Shown here in pieces: positions 53,474-63,092 of a DNA stretch of 64,000 bases (within the stretch, counting starts at the first letter, position 1; each line of letters opens with the position of its first letter). The notes under the pieces were generated by a model. The model saw nothing but the letters and a program-made list of their open reading frames with translations. It searched no databases and had not been told where the DNA came from. The stretch comes from CAJQQY01 sp045106765 (GTDB lineage: Bacteria > Bacteroidota > Bacteroidia > Chitinophagales > Saprospiraceae). A program made the translations under genes and the position numbers. Where the stretch lies: positions 23,837 to 87,836 of the forward strand of contig JBGCFD010000048.1 of assembly GCA_045106765.1 (NCBI GenBank), given 5' to 3'.

Positions 53474-56182
53474 ATGAAAAATTTTATTACTACTCTTTTC
53501 GCATTATTATTTACGGTTACCATTTGGGCACAAGGAACGCTCACAGGAACTGTGATGGACTCTGATCAAGAAGATGCTCTGATCGGGGCTACCGTTTATT
53601 TGAAAGGTACCAACTATGGTACTGCTACAGATTTCAATGGAGCATTCGAGATGACAGATGTCGATGCTGGAGATTACACTTTGGTCGTATCTTACACAGG
53701 ATATGCTGAAATGACAAAAGACATTACAGTAACTGATGGAGACAACGATTTAGGTACATTTATTTTAACGGGCAATTCTATTGGAATTGAAGAAGTAAGT
53801 GTTATTGCTTCTGTTGCTATTGATAGAAAAACTCCTGTTGCAGTTTCTACAATTAAGGGTGAGGTTATCGAGGCAAAACTTGGAAATCAAGAATACCCAG
53901 AAATTTTACGAAGTACTCCTTCTGTTTATGTAACTAAATCAGGAGGTGGATTTGGAGATGCTCGAATCAATGTTCGTGGATTTGACCAAACCAATACTGC
54001 TGTGATGATTAACGGAATCCCAGTAAATGATATGGAAAATGGACAGGTATACTGGTCAAATTGGGCTGGATTATCTGATGTAACCTCTACACTACAAGTA
54101 CAACGAGGATTAGGTGCAACTAAATTAGCTGTTCCAACTGTAGGTGGCTCTATTAATATTATTACCAATGCTGCTGACTTTGAAAAAGGTGGAAACGTAA
54201 GTTTAGGATTAGGTAATGACGGATTCCAAAAATATGGTTTGATGCTTTCTTCAGGTCAATCTGAAAAAGGATTTGCAGCAACTGCTCAATTCACACACAC
54301 ACGTGGAGATGGATATGTAGATGGTACTGCTTTCCGAGCATACTCTTATTTCTTGTCTTTATCTCAGACTATAGGTGATAATCAATCTTTATCTTTTACT
54401 GTTTTGGGAGCGCCACAATGGCACCACCAAAGAACAAGTATGGGTAGATTTGATAACTTAGATGTGGGCGTTTTTCAGGAAGAAGGTGATGTAGATCCTG
54501 AATATACAGGAGAAGTACGAGGAAGAAGGTTTAATTGGAATCATGGTGAGTTGGATGGAGAAGAATTTACTTGGAGAAGAAATTTCTACCACAAGCCAAA
54601 AGCATTCTTAAATCACTATTGGACACTTGGTGATAATACTGATTTGAAAACTTCAGTTTATGTCTCTCTAGGCAGAGGTGGAGGAACTGGACCAAGAGGT
54701 AGAATCGCTAACGATAGTACCACAATTTTTGATTCATTTGGTGGTTTTGGACGAGGAATCCATAATGCCGACGGTCAAGTAAGATTTGATGATATTGTAG
54801 CTTATAACCAAGGTACAGAGATTGGTGATTTTGAAGCGCCTAATACATCTCCTGGAACGACAACTTCATCAGGTGACGGATTTATTAGAAGAGCATCAAT
54901 GAACTCTCATAACTGGTTTGGTGCTTTATCTACTTTGACACATAGGTTAAATCCTAATTTGACACTTACGTCAGGAATAGATTTAAGATATTATAGAGGT
55001 ATTCACTACCGAAGGTTAGAAAATTTATTAGGGAATAACTCTTACTTAAGTCGTTCAAATGATAATGCTCCAATGAATACAATCACAGAAGTATCTGAAG
55101 CTAAATTTGGAAACTTCCATGATAACAGTTACAAAAATGATAACAATGTTTTAAATTATTGGAACGATGGATTAGTATCTTGGGCTGGAATTTTTGCTCA
55201 ATTAGAATACTCGACTGATAAATTAACAGCCTTTGCCTCTGTTAATGGTTCTAACCAAGGATTCAAAAGAATTGATTATTTCAATTACTTAGATAATGAT
55301 CCTGAGCAAGAAACTGATTGGCAAAACTTCCTAGGTGGTTACGGAAAAATAGGTGCGAATTATAATCTTGATGATAATAACAATGTGTTTTTTAATGCAG
55401 GATTTATTTCAAGACAACCAGTTTTTGATAATGTATTCCTTAATTTCGTAAATAATATTAATGAAGATATTTCTAATCAATCCATTACTTCCTTCGAATT
55501 AGGATACGGATTTAGAAGTAAAACTTTCCGTGCAAACATCAATGGTTATTATACCAACTGGGGAGATCGTCAAGAAGATTTCTCTGATGAAAATGTTGCT
55601 GGAGATCAGTTATTATTTAACTATTCAGTTAACCAAGTTCATACAGGAATTGAGCTAGAAATGAATTGGACTCCAATCCGAGCATTGAATATTAGAGGAA
55701 TGGCATCTATTGGAAATTGGGAATATGCTAGTGATTTCTTAGCTACAGGAAATAATATTGATAATCCAAATGAGCAAATTGCAGATAGATTTGTATATGC
55801 TGATGGAATCAAAGTAGGTGATGCTGCACAAACTACTTTAAACTTGGGAGTGAATTATGAAATTATTGAAGGATTGAATGTTTATGCTGACTATTTTTTA
55901 GCGGATAATTTGTATGCTGGTTTCCAAATTACAGATATTGCTTTCCAACAAGAAAATCCTTCACAAGTATTGGAAATTCCTAGCTACTCTTTAGTTGACT
56001 TGGGAGCTTCTTATACTTTCCGTTTCTCTAGTTACAAAATGACCGCACGATTTAACGTGAATAACTTATTAGACAAATGGTATGTTTCTGAGTTAAGTAC
56101 AAGTGGAGCTACTGTATTAGAATCTCAAGGATTCGTAGGATTTGGACGTACTTGGAATGCTGGATTAAAATTCCATTTCTAA
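53474..56182 (+). CDS. TonB-dependent receptor with carboxypeptidase-D-like N-domain
   Basis: 902 residues. Signal peptide ends TIWAQ. N-terminal carboxypeptidase-D-like domain (about 21-105, GTLTGTVMDSDQEDALIGAT), plug (about 120-235, with RINVRGFDQTNTAVMINGIP and GGSINIITN), barrel to the end (GRTWNAGLKFHF). The sequence NLLDKWYVSELSTSGA near the end is typical of receptors in this order. No SusD gene follows, so the ligand is probably not a glycan. Separate transcript with a promoter and a terminator. Confidence 0.88.
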   Translation: MKNFITTLFALLFTVTIWAQGTLTGTVMDSDQEDALIGATVYLKGTNYGTATDFNGAFEMTDVDAGDYTLVVSYTGYAEMTKDITVTDGDNDLGTFILTGNSIGIEEVSVIASVAIDRKTPVAVSTIKGEVIEAKLGNQEYPEILRSTPSVYVTKSGGGFGDARINVRGFDQTNTAVMINGIPVNDMENGQVYWSNWAGLSDVTSTLQVQRGLGATKLAVPTVGGSINIITNAADFEKGGNVSLGLGNDGFQKYGLMLSSGQSEKGFAATAQFTHTRGDGYVDGTAFRAYSYFLSLSQTIGDNQSLSFTVLGAPQWHHQRTSMGRFDNLDVGVFQEEGDVDPEYTGEVRGRRFNWNHGELDGEEFTWRRNFYHKPKAFLNHYWTLGDNTDLKTSVYVSLGRGGGTGPRGRIANDSTTIFDSFGGFGRGIHNADGQVRFDDIVAYNQGTEIGDFEAPNTSPGTTTSSGDGFIRRASMNSHNWFGALSTLTHRLNPNLTLTSGIDLRYYRGIHYRRLENLLGNNSYLSRSNDNAPMNTITEVSEAKFGNFHDNSYKNDNNVLNYWNDGLVSWAGIFAQLEYSTDKLTAFASVNGSNQGFKRIDYFNYLDNDPEQETDWQNFLGGYGKIGANYNLDDNNNVFFNAGFISRQPVFDNVFLNFVNNINEDISNQSITSFELGYGFRSKTFRANINGYYTNWGDRQEDFSDENVAGDQLLFNYSVNQVHTGIELEMNWTPIRALNIRGMASIGNWEYASDFLATGNNIDNPNEQIADRFVYADGIKVGDAAQTTLNLGVNYEIIEGLNVYADYFLADNLYAGFQITDIAFQQENPSQVLEIPSYSLVDLGASYTFRFSSYKMTARFNVNNLLDKWYVSELSTSGATVLESQGFVGFGRTWNAGLKFHF

Positions 56183-56217
56183 ACAATAGAACTTTTTAAA
56201 AAGTCTTAAAAAAAAGG

Positions 56218-56256
56218 TCTCCACTCCTCATTTTGAAGAGTGGAGATTTTTTTTTG
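56218..56256 (+). terminator. terminator of the TonB receptor gene
   Basis: A stem TCTCCACTC with its inverse GAGTGGAGA around a short loop, then a run of nine T, 36 nt past the stop. Confidence 0.85.
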
Positions 56257-56321
56257 GAAAAAAACTAACACAATACTGTTAATGTATTTCAAGAATCAAT
56301 AATTAAGTTATCCCTTATTCC

Positions 56322-56349
56322 TTGAATGATAAATTTTCTTCTAATTTTG
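56322..56349 (+). promoter_or_regulatory. promoter of the cupredoxin/T9SS protein gene
   Basis: TTG at 56322-56324, 17 nt, then TAATTTTG at 56342-56349, followed by CG. The predicted start near 56356 lies downstream of the open frame's outer start, which supports the inner ATG at 56409. Confidence 0.6.
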
Positions 56350-56408
56350 CGAATATTTTCTTTTCACAACATTTTTATTACCAAATAACAATTAAAACTT
56401 TTCACCTT

Positions 56409-59400
56409 ATGAAAAAACTGTTTACTCTTTTATTTCTTTTGTCATTGACTACCCTAGCGTTCTCTCAAGATTATACTGTTGAGACGGTAGGAAGTACTGG
56501 TTTTAATCCAGAAAATTTAACTATTACAGTTGGTCAAACTGTACAATGGGTAAATACTGGAGGAAGTCACAATGTAAATGGAACTACAGCTACATTCCCC
56601 AACAATCCTGAATCATTTGGAAATGGGGTAAGTACTGGATGGACTTTCAATCATACTTTTATGACTCCTGGAACTTATGATTATCAATGTGATCCTCACG
56701 TAGGATTGGGTATGGTAGGAACGGTTACAGTTCTTATGCCCTTACCAACTTATACTATTGGCCTGGTTACTGGCGATAGTGATATGAATGGAGATGCTGA
56801 TTCCGTTGGAGTTGCTTGTACTTTGACTGGAGTTGTTCATGGAATAGATATGCGTGGTGGTGCAGGCATTCAATTTACAATTATTGATTCCAATAATGAT
56901 GGAATTGGAGTATTTAGCTTTAATGATGTTTCTAGTTATGTAGTTACAGAAGGAGATGAAATTACTATGGATGGAACAGTAGCATCTTTCAATGGTTTAG
57001 CTCAATTTAATCCTGATACTATCATTGTTAATTCTACAGGAAATGCTTTATCTGCTGTGGCAGATGTAGCTGATTTAGATGAAAGTACTGAATCTCAAGT
57101 AGTGAGATTAGTGGGCGTTTCTTTAGTTGACCCAGCACAATGGGATGGTGCAGGTTCCAATAATATTGATGTTACTGACGGAACATCAACTTGGACTGTA
57201 AGAATTGATAGTGATGTAGCTGATGTAAATGCATTAGCTCCACCTCCAGGAACATTTAATGTAACTGGAATTGGGGGACAATTTGATAGCTCTGATCCTT
57301 ACACGGAAGGATACCAATTATTCCCGAGATATGCTGCTGATGTTGAAGTGATTTCAACAGGTTGCGAAATCGGAATTTTAACTTCTGATAGTGATATGAA
57401 TGGAGAGGCCGATTCTGTAGGAGTTTCTTGTACCATTACAGGTATTGTTTACGGAATTGATATGCAAGGTGGCACAAATACAAATGTTCAATTTACAATA
57501 ATTGATGCTGCTGGAGATGGAATTGGAGTATTTAGTGGAAATGATTTTGATTACACCGTTATGGAAGGAGATGAAGTAACTATGGATGGAACTGTAGCAT
57601 CTTTCAATGGATTAGCTCAATTTAATCCTGATACCATTATTTTAAATTCTTCTGGAAATGCACTAGTTACTCCAACAGATGTATCTGATCTAGATGAATC
57701 TACAGAGTCTCAATTAATTCGATTAACTAATGTTACTTTAGTTAATCCAGCACAATGGGATAATGCAGGTTCCAACAATATTGATGTTACCGATGGAACA
57801 AGTACTTGGACGGTAAGAATTGATAGTGATGTAGCTGACTTGAATGCTTTACCTGCTCCAACTGGTGCATTTAATATCACAGGAATTGGAGGACAATTCG
57901 ATAGCTCTGATCCATATACTGAAGGATATCAACTTCTTCCAAGATATGCTGCTGACCTTGAAATCATTCCTTCTGGAACTCCTGCTATTATTATTGCGGG
58001 TGTTGCTGATCCTCAACCGTCAGATGGTAATGGAGGTAGTACTTCTGGTGCTAGAATGATAGAATTATATGTGTTGGAAGATATTGCTGATTTGAGTATC
58101 TACGGAGTAGGTTCTGCTAATAATGGAGGTGGTTCAGATGGAATTGAATTTACCTTCCCTGCTGTATCAGCTTCTGCTGGAGATTGTATTACCTATACAG
58201 ATAGCTTAAATGAGGCTAATTTCGTAACCTTCTTTGGATTTCCTGCTACATTTCTAGTTCCTGCAGGTGGAGTTTCTCCTTCTTCTGGAATTAATGGAAA
58301 TGATGCAATTGAACTATTCCAAGATGGATCGGTCATTGATGTTTTTGGTGATCCAAATGTAGATGGGTCAGGAACTGCTTGGGAGTACACAGATGGATGG
58401 GCTTATCGTAATTTTGGCGCAATGGCTAATGGTGGTGTTTTCGATGAAACTAATTGGACTTATAGTGGTGTGGATGCATTACAAGATAATGTAAATTTGA
58501 TGAATTCTCAATATGCTAATCCATTCCCAACTTGTACTTATTCATTGACTCCTCCTCCTCCTGCTTACCCAATCGGATTAGTTACTGCTGACTCAGATGG
58601 TGACTTAATAGCAGATTCTGTAGATGTAGTTTGTCAATTGACTGGAGTAATTCACGGAATTGATTTTGATGGAAATGAAGGTTATTCATTTACTATAATT
58701 GATGCTGCTGGTGATGGTATTAATGTACACAGTTTTAATGATGTTGATGGTTATGTAGCGGCTGAAGGTGATGAAATTTCTGTTGAAGGATTTATCCTTA
58801 ATTTCAATGGATTAGATGAAATTCGTGCTCAAAAAATAACGATGAACTCTGCTGGAAATGCATTATTTACTCCAATTGCTGTTACAACGCTTGATGAAGA
58901 TTCAGAATCTCAATTTGTCAGTATGGCTGATTGGACCATGGTTGATCCAACTCAATGGTTAGGCGATGGGACAAGTTTCAATGTTGATATTACTGATGGA
59001 ACGAATATTTATCAAATGAGAATTGATAGTGACACAGAGATGGCTAGTATGTCAATTCCAACTGGTGATATTTTTAATATCACGGGTATTGGTGGACAAT
59101 TTGATGGCTCTGGAAATGCTATTTTAGATATGGGTTACCAGATCTTCCCAAGATATATGACTGATATCGAAGGATTTACTTCTACCATCAATCCAGAATT
59201 AGGCAACAAAATCAAATTCTATCCTAATCCAACCAATGATGTTTTACAGATTCGATCTGATATCCAATTGGATAATATCCGAATTACTAATATGTTAGGA
59301 CAACAAGTTGCAGAACTTCAAAATCCTAACTTAACTGAAACTGTCAATGTAAATAACTGGACTTCAGGTATTTACGTAATCACTTTCGTTACTGGAAATG

Positions 59401-59432
59401 AAGTTTGGACTTCGCAATTTGTGAAGAAATAA
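56409..59432 (+). CDS. 1007-residue secreted protein: cupredoxin, three OB-like repeats, lamin-tail-like domain, T9SS sorting domain
   Basis: Start at the ATG 56409; the upstream frame overlaps a promoter. Signal peptide 1-20. Plastocyanin-like domain (about 21-110) with all type-1 copper ligands: His54, Cys94, His97, Met102. Three repeats of about 190 residues (117-315, 321-522, 719-922) begin IGLVTGDSDMNGDADSV and hold GDEITMDGTVASFNGL, OB-fold-like, as in secreted nucleases. A lamin-tail-like domain lies between repeats 2 and 3 (about 524-717). A type IX sorting domain closes it (about 928-1007, KIKFYPNPTNDVLQIRSDIQ to SQFVKK), so it is exported to the cell surface. The copper domain suggests electron transfer or copper binding at the surface. 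No catalytic nuclease motif was seen. Confidence 0.78.
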   Translation: MKKLFTLLFLLSLTTLAFSQDYTVETVGSTGFNPENLTITVGQTVQWVNTGGSHNVNGTTATFPNNPESFGNGVSTGWTFNHTFMTPGTYDYQCDPHVGLGMVGTVTVLMPLPTYTIGLVTGDSDMNGDADSVGVACTLTGVVHGIDMRGGAGIQFTIIDSNNDGIGVFSFNDVSSYVVTEGDEITMDGTVASFNGLAQFNPDTIIVNSTGNALSAVADVADLDESTESQVVRLVGVSLVDPAQWDGAGSNNIDVTDGTSTWTVRIDSDVADVNALAPPPGTFNVTGIGGQFDSSDPYTEGYQLFPRYAADVEVISTGCEIGILTSDSDMNGEADSVGVSCTITGIVYGIDMQGGTNTNVQFTIIDAAGDGIGVFSGNDFDYTVMEGDEVTMDGTVASFNGLAQFNPDTIILNSSGNALVTPTDVSDLDESTESQLIRLTNVTLVNPAQWDNAGSNNIDVTDGTSTWTVRIDSDVADLNALPAPTGAFNITGIGGQFDSSDPYTEGYQLLPRYAADLEIIPSGTPAIIIAGVADPQPSDGNGGSTSGARMIELYVLEDIADLSIYGVGSANNGGGSDGIEFTFPAVSASAGDCITYTDSLNEANFVTFFGFPATFLVPAGGVSPSSGINGNDAIELFQDGSVIDVFGDPNVDGSGTAWEYTDGWAYRNFGAMANGGVFDETNWTYSGVDALQDNVNLMNSQYANPFPTCTYSLTPPPPAYPIGLVTADSDGDLIADSVDVVCQLTGVIHGIDFDGNEGYSFTIIDAAGDGINVHSFNDVDGYVAAEGDEISVEGFILNFNGLDEIRAQKITMNSAGNALFTPIAVTTLDEDSESQFVSMADWTMVDPTQWLGDGTSFNVDITDGTNIYQMRIDSDTEMASMSIPTGDIFNITGIGGQFDGSGNAILDMGYQIFPRYMTDIEGFTSTINPELGNKIKFYPNPTNDVLQIRSDIQLDNIRITNMLGQQVAELQNPNLTETVNVNNWTSGIYVITFVTGNEVWTSQFVKK

Positions 59433-59452
59433 ACTAATTTTTTTATAAAAAA

Positions 59453-59490
59453 GCGCAAAATCACTTTACTGTGGTTTTGCGTTTTTTTTT
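59453..59490 (+). terminator. terminator of the cupredoxin/T9SS gene
   Basis: A GCGCAAAATCAC / GTGGTTTTGCGT stem with G-U pairs and a 6-nt loop, followed by nine T, 21 nt past the stop. The rest of the 309-bp gap 59433-59741 holds a TATTTTTGCGGC -7-like box at 59669-59676 and no clear -33. Confidence 0.82.
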
Positions 59491-59741
59491 TGGAAAATTA
59501 AAACCAATTACTCATTTTTAGAAATACTAAAAAAAGCATTTGAGTAGAATCAGATTTGGAATCCAAGTTACAACCGAACAACATTCAACTACTCTCGTAT
59601 AAAAAATGGCTTCCAAAATACTATTCCTTTTTTTACTCAAAAAATGAGTATAAAACAAAAAGAATCTTTATTTTTGCGGCTAATTTTAAAAACCAATCTA
59701 CTTTTAATAAATAGGTAGATTACATATTTACAAATATTAAC

Positions 59742-60428
59742 ATGGCAAAAAGAAATAAAAAGGCTTCAGATGATACACTTGTTGACATCGGAGAAAAGAC
59801 GGAACAAGCTCAAGATTTTTATGAAAAAAATCAAAGCTTAATCTTAGGCGGATTATTCGCTTTCGTTTTATTGGTAGGTGGAATATTCGCTTACAATAAT
59901 TTTTATCAAGCTCCTCGATTACAATCTGCTATCGAAGAAATGGCTCAAGCTCAACGAATGTTTGAAAAAGATTCTTTCGCTTTAGCTCTAGCTAATCCAG
60001 GTAATGGAAGCCTTGGATTCCTTGATATTGCTAGCGAATACAGCGGAACTTCTACTGGAAATCTAGCTAATTATTACGCAGGTATTTCTTATTTGAACCT
60101 TGGACAATTTGATGCAGCTAAATCTTACTTAGAAGATTTTAGTCCTGATGGAGATGTTCTTCCTATCACTTATTATGGTGCCTTGGGAGATGTTTATTCT
60201 GAGAAAAATGAAATGGATCAAGCTATCTCTTCTTATAAAAAAGCAATTGGACAAGGCACTAATGAATTCTTGGAAGCATACTACACAAAAAAATTAGGTC
60301 TTTTGTATGAGTACCAAGGAAAAGTGGCAGAAGCAAAATCTACCTACGAGAATTTGAAATCAAAATATCCAAATACTCCAGAAGGACAGGATATTGAAAA
60401 ATACATTTCACGGGTTAGCGTGAATTAA
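59742..60428 (+). CDS. single-span membrane TPR protein (YfgM-like)
   Basis: 228 residues. A cytosolic N-terminus of about 33 residues, one membrane helix (about 34-54, LILGGLFAFVLLVGGIFAYN) and a periplasmic TPR region (about 100-222: NLANYYAGISYLNLGQFDAA, ITYYGALGDVYSEKNEMDQA, EAYYTKKLGLLYEYQGKVAE). The layout is that of YfgM-type proteins that accompany Sec-dependent export in proteobacteria; this role is by analogy. Terminator follows. Confidence 0.75.
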   Translation: MAKRNKKASDDTLVDIGEKTEQAQDFYEKNQSLILGGLFAFVLLVGGIFAYNNFYQAPRLQSAIEEMAQAQRMFEKDSFALALANPGNGSLGFLDIASEYSGTSTGNLANYYAGISYLNLGQFDAAKSYLEDFSPDGDVLPITYYGALGDVYSEKNEMDQAISSYKKAIGQGTNEFLEAYYTKKLGLLYEYQGKVAEAKSTYENLKSKYPNTPEGQDIEKYISRVSVN

Positions 60429-60494
60429 CAAAACTTTAATGTGTTTTTTCCCCAAGAAACACACACAAATAAATATTTAACTACTAATATTGTG

Positions 60495-60527
60495 AAGGTA
60501 AGATTTTAAGTAATCTTACCTTTTTTT
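60495..60527 (+). terminator. terminator of the TPR membrane protein gene
   Basis: A perfect 11-bp stem (AAGGTAAGATT) with a 6-nt loop, then a T-run of seven, 67 nt past the stop. Confidence 0.85.
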
Positions 60528-60538
60528 ATTTCATTGGT

Positions 60539-60562
60539 TTAACGTTGAATATTCAACGTTAA
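60539..60562. repeat. perfect 24-bp palindrome upstream of ribH
   Basis: TTAACGTTGAAT is followed directly by its inverse, with no loop, 17 nt before the ribH start. Perfect dyads of this size are typical of dimeric repressor operators, but the position between a terminator and a start codon could also reflect a small dispersed palindrome. A neighbouring AACCGTTAAAC word resembles those at 1973 and 6500. Confidence 0.5.
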
Positions 60563-60579
60563 CCGTTAAACATTTAACC

Positions 60580-61101
60580 ATGGCAAGCGCATTAAAAAAT
60601 TTATCTGAATACGACGAAGCAAATTTACCCTCAGCCAAAAACATGAAGTTCGCAATTGTTGTAGCTGACTGGAATGCAAAAATTACGCATGCCTTGTACG
60701 AAGGTTGTTTTGATACTTTGATTAAACATGAAGCAGAAGAAGAAAATATCAAAACTGTCCAAGTCCCAGGTACTTTTGAATTAACCGTAGCAGCAAAAAT
60801 CCTTTTGCAAAACCAAAAATACGACGCTATCATTTGCATCGGTTGTGTTATTAAAGGAGAAACTAGCCACAATGAATACATTAATAATTCCGTTGCAATG
60901 GGGTTAACTAATTTAGGTTTAGCTTCAGGCATTCCTTGTATTTTTGGAGTGTTAACTCCCAATGACGAACAACAAGCTATAGATCGAGCAGGAGGAAAAT
61001 ATGGTAACAAAGGGGTGGAAGCTGCTGTCACCGCAATCAGAATGTCTGCTTTAAAAGAGAATTTAAAAAAAGCAGAAAAAAAATCTATTGGCTTTCAATA
61101 A
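60580..61101 (+). CDS. ribH: 6,7-dimethyl-8-ribityllumazine synthase
   Basis: 173 residues. It condenses 5-amino-6-ribitylamino-uracil with 3,4-dihydroxy-2-butanone-4-phosphate, the penultimate step of riboflavin synthesis. Motifs: VPGTFEL (about 63-69), GCVIKGETSHNEY with catalytic His97, and GVLTPNDEQQAIDRAGGKYGN (phosphate loop). Cytosolic, an icosahedral or pentameric assembly by family. Other rib genes are not here. It runs straight into the DUF5683-like gene (7 nt apart), an operon. Confidence 0.93.
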   Translation: MASALKNLSEYDEANLPSAKNMKFAIVVADWNAKITHALYEGCFDTLIKHEAEEENIKTVQVPGTFELTVAAKILLQNQKYDAIICIGCVIKGETSHNEYINNSVAMGLTNLGLASGIPCIFGVLTPNDEQQAIDRAGGKYGNKGVEAAVTAIRMSALKENLKKAEKKSIGFQ

Positions 61102-61108
61102 ATTAAAC

Positions 61109-61789
61109 ATGAATCAGAAACTCCTTTTCTCAATCGTAATCTTTCTTTTTCAATTCAATTGGGGTAATGCACAAAGTGACTCTACTCAAAATGAAATTGT
61201 TTTGGAAAAAAAAGATACCACTTCCCTCTCCTCTCCTAAAATTTCGAAGAAAAAGAAAAAAAGGAATTTCATCAAAAGGTATTTTAAAGACGATTATCCT
61301 TCTCCCAAAAAAGCAGTTGTGCTAACTGCTATCATTCCTGGACTCGGACAGATTTATAATAAAAAATATTGGTACATTAAATTACCATTGGTCTATGGTG
61401 CATTTGGTGGGCTCATTTATAGTATCCAATATAATGGCTCAAATTACCGAAACCTCAAGGAACAACATCGCTTTTTAGTCGATGGTCTTGATTGTACGAC
61501 TAGCATTTACGAAGGAATAGTAACTGCCGAAGTACTAAAAAATGCCAGAGATAAATTTGACAAACAGCTTCAATTTTCATATATCGGAATTGGATTAGCA
61601 TACATCCTTACCGCAGCAGAAGCATATACAACTGCCCATCTGCTCACCTTTGATGTATCTGATGATTTGAGTATGCAATTCAAACCTTCATTTGATGTAA
61701 ATCCTAGTTCAGGAATGACAATTGGGTTTGGAGTGAATTTTAAAATTGCCAATAATAAAAAAGTCATTCCTAAAGATTTTATGAAATAA
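61109..61789 (+). CDS. DUF5683-like membrane protein
   Basis: 226 residues from the ATG at 61109. Signal peptide ends WGNAQ. A Lys-rich stretch (about 45-60) is followed by SPKKAVVLTAIIPGLGQIYN and KKYWYIKLPLVYGAFGGLIY, then a helical C-terminal membrane part. This matches DUF5683, a Bacteroidota family with the PGLGQIYN motif, of unknown function but often beside cell-wall or chromosome-segregation genes. Two or three hydrophobic segments. Co-transcribed with ribH. Confidence 0.78.
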   Translation: MNQKLLFSIVIFLFQFNWGNAQSDSTQNEIVLEKKDTTSLSSPKISKKKKKRNFIKRYFKDDYPSPKKAVVLTAIIPGLGQIYNKKYWYIKLPLVYGAFGGLIYSIQYNGSNYRNLKEQHRFLVDGLDCTTSIYEGIVTAEVLKNARDKFDKQLQFSYIGIGLAYILTAAEAYTTAHLLTFDVSDDLSMQFKPSFDVNPSSGMTIGFGVNFKIANNKKVIPKDFMK

Positions 61790-62077
61790 TTTTTTTATTG
61801 ATAAAAAAACATTGATAAACATTTAATTTTATCCTCGAGAAAAAGTGGTTTTTTTGCCGAATTTTATGCAAATTTGCATTGCTTTCTACATATTTATTAA
61901 GTCTTTACTATTTCCAATCCACAAAAGACCTTCCTGTTTCTAAACCGTATGTTATAAACCTCTAATATTTGGCGATTTATTTGCTAGAATAACAATATGC
62001 TGTATAATACAGTATAGTTATTATCGAAACTTATTATTTTAAAATACATACTTATTTAAATCAAACTAGACCCAGTC
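61790..62077. other. 288-bp AT-rich gap with short palindromes
   Basis: A perfect 14-bp palindrome (ATGCAAATTTGCAT, 61866-61879) and a small dyad (CTGTATAATACAG, 62000-62012) are the only features. No exact TAnnTTTG promoter for the methyltransferase was found. Confidence 0.35.
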
Positions 62078-62920
62078 ATGCAAGACAAAGATTTACAGTT
62101 AAAGAAAATGCTCGAAACGAATAAAGTCCAAAAGGATTTTTACGAGTATGAACCTCAAGAAGAACAATTTGAATACGATGGAAATATCATTGGTAGAACT
62201 TGGGCGAAGCTTCGTTCTGGTTATGGAACAGTAGTAAATTCTCTTGGAGAATTTGAAATGTGGAGCAGTCTTCATTGGAGTTGGATGGGTGATCTTTCTG
62301 ACAAAAAAGTTTTAGACTTAGGTTGTCATGCTGGAAATCAATTGAGCTTGGATCTAGCTAGAAAATCAAAATACTATGTTGGTTTGGATTTGAGTGAATC
62401 TGCAACGGCAGAGTTACAAAGAAAAATTAATGATGCTGGAATCGAAAATGCAATAACAGTTGCAGCAGATTTTCTTTCTGAAGATTTTACAGAAAGAGAT
62501 TTTGATGTAGTTTATGCACAATCCGTTTTTCATCATTTCAAATATATGGAACCCTTCTTGGAGCGAGTGGATGAAGTTTTAGCGCCTGGTGGACAAGTGA
62601 TTACTTCTGACCCAATGGCAACTTATTGGCCACTCAAAACGCTTCGAGCAATCTATCGTCCATTTCAGAGAGATAGTGATTGGGAATATCCATTTACAAA
62701 AAAGACTTTTGATTTATTTCAAAAATACTTTGATATCGAGAATTTGCAAGGCATGATGGGAAGTACCAAATGGGTACTTTTGATTTATCCATTCAGCAAA
62801 AAAATGGGGGAAAAGAAATGGAAGCAATGGTTAAAAGAAGATCAGAATAAAGCTAACAAAGTCGGAAGTCATCTTTGGAAATGTATGCGAGTAACAATGA
62901 ATATGCGTAAGAAAAAATAG
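62078..62920 (+). CDS. class I SAM-dependent methyltransferase
   Basis: 280 residues. The SAM-binding motif I is VLDLGCHAGN (78-87), the acidic motif II VGLDLS (about 97-102), and VAADFLSEDFTERDFDVVYA carries motif III and IV. The N-terminus (FYEYEPQEEQFEYDG) and the C-terminal basic tail (CMRVTMNMRKKK) are not typical of a named subfamily. The substrate is unknown. It is single, with its own terminator. Confidence 0.75.
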   Translation: MQDKDLQLKKMLETNKVQKDFYEYEPQEEQFEYDGNIIGRTWAKLRSGYGTVVNSLGEFEMWSSLHWSWMGDLSDKKVLDLGCHAGNQLSLDLARKSKYYVGLDLSESATAELQRKINDAGIENAITVAADFLSEDFTERDFDVVYAQSVFHHFKYMEPFLERVDEVLAPGGQVITSDPMATYWPLKTLRAIYRPFQRDSDWEYPFTKKTFDLFQKYFDIENLQGMMGSTKWVLLIYPFSKKMGEKKWKQWLKEDQNKANKVGSHLWKCMRVTMNMRKKK

Positions 62921-62943
62921 AATTTTTACATTTTTTTGTCCCG

Positions 62944-62983
62944 AAAAAAGGTCGAATGAATTTACTTCATTTGACCTTTTTTT
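62944..62983 (+). terminator. terminator of the methyltransferase gene
   Basis: A 17-bp stem (AAAAAAGGTCGAATGAA, one G-T pair) with a 5-nt loop and seven T, 23 nt past the stop. Just beyond lies a -7-like TATATTTG (62987-62994) for the next gene. Confidence 0.88.
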
Positions 62984-63092
62984 ATTTATATTTGATATAC
63001 AAACAAACTACATCACAAATAGATTTTTGACAAATTCTTTATCAAAAAGAGAAAATTTTATAACCTCCAAATTTCAAAACCAACAGAAGACC

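Noticed and set aside
56322..56408. Longer N-terminus for the cupredoxin protein
   Set aside because: The extra frame starts at a TTG that is the -33 box of a promoter; the signal peptide begins at 56409.
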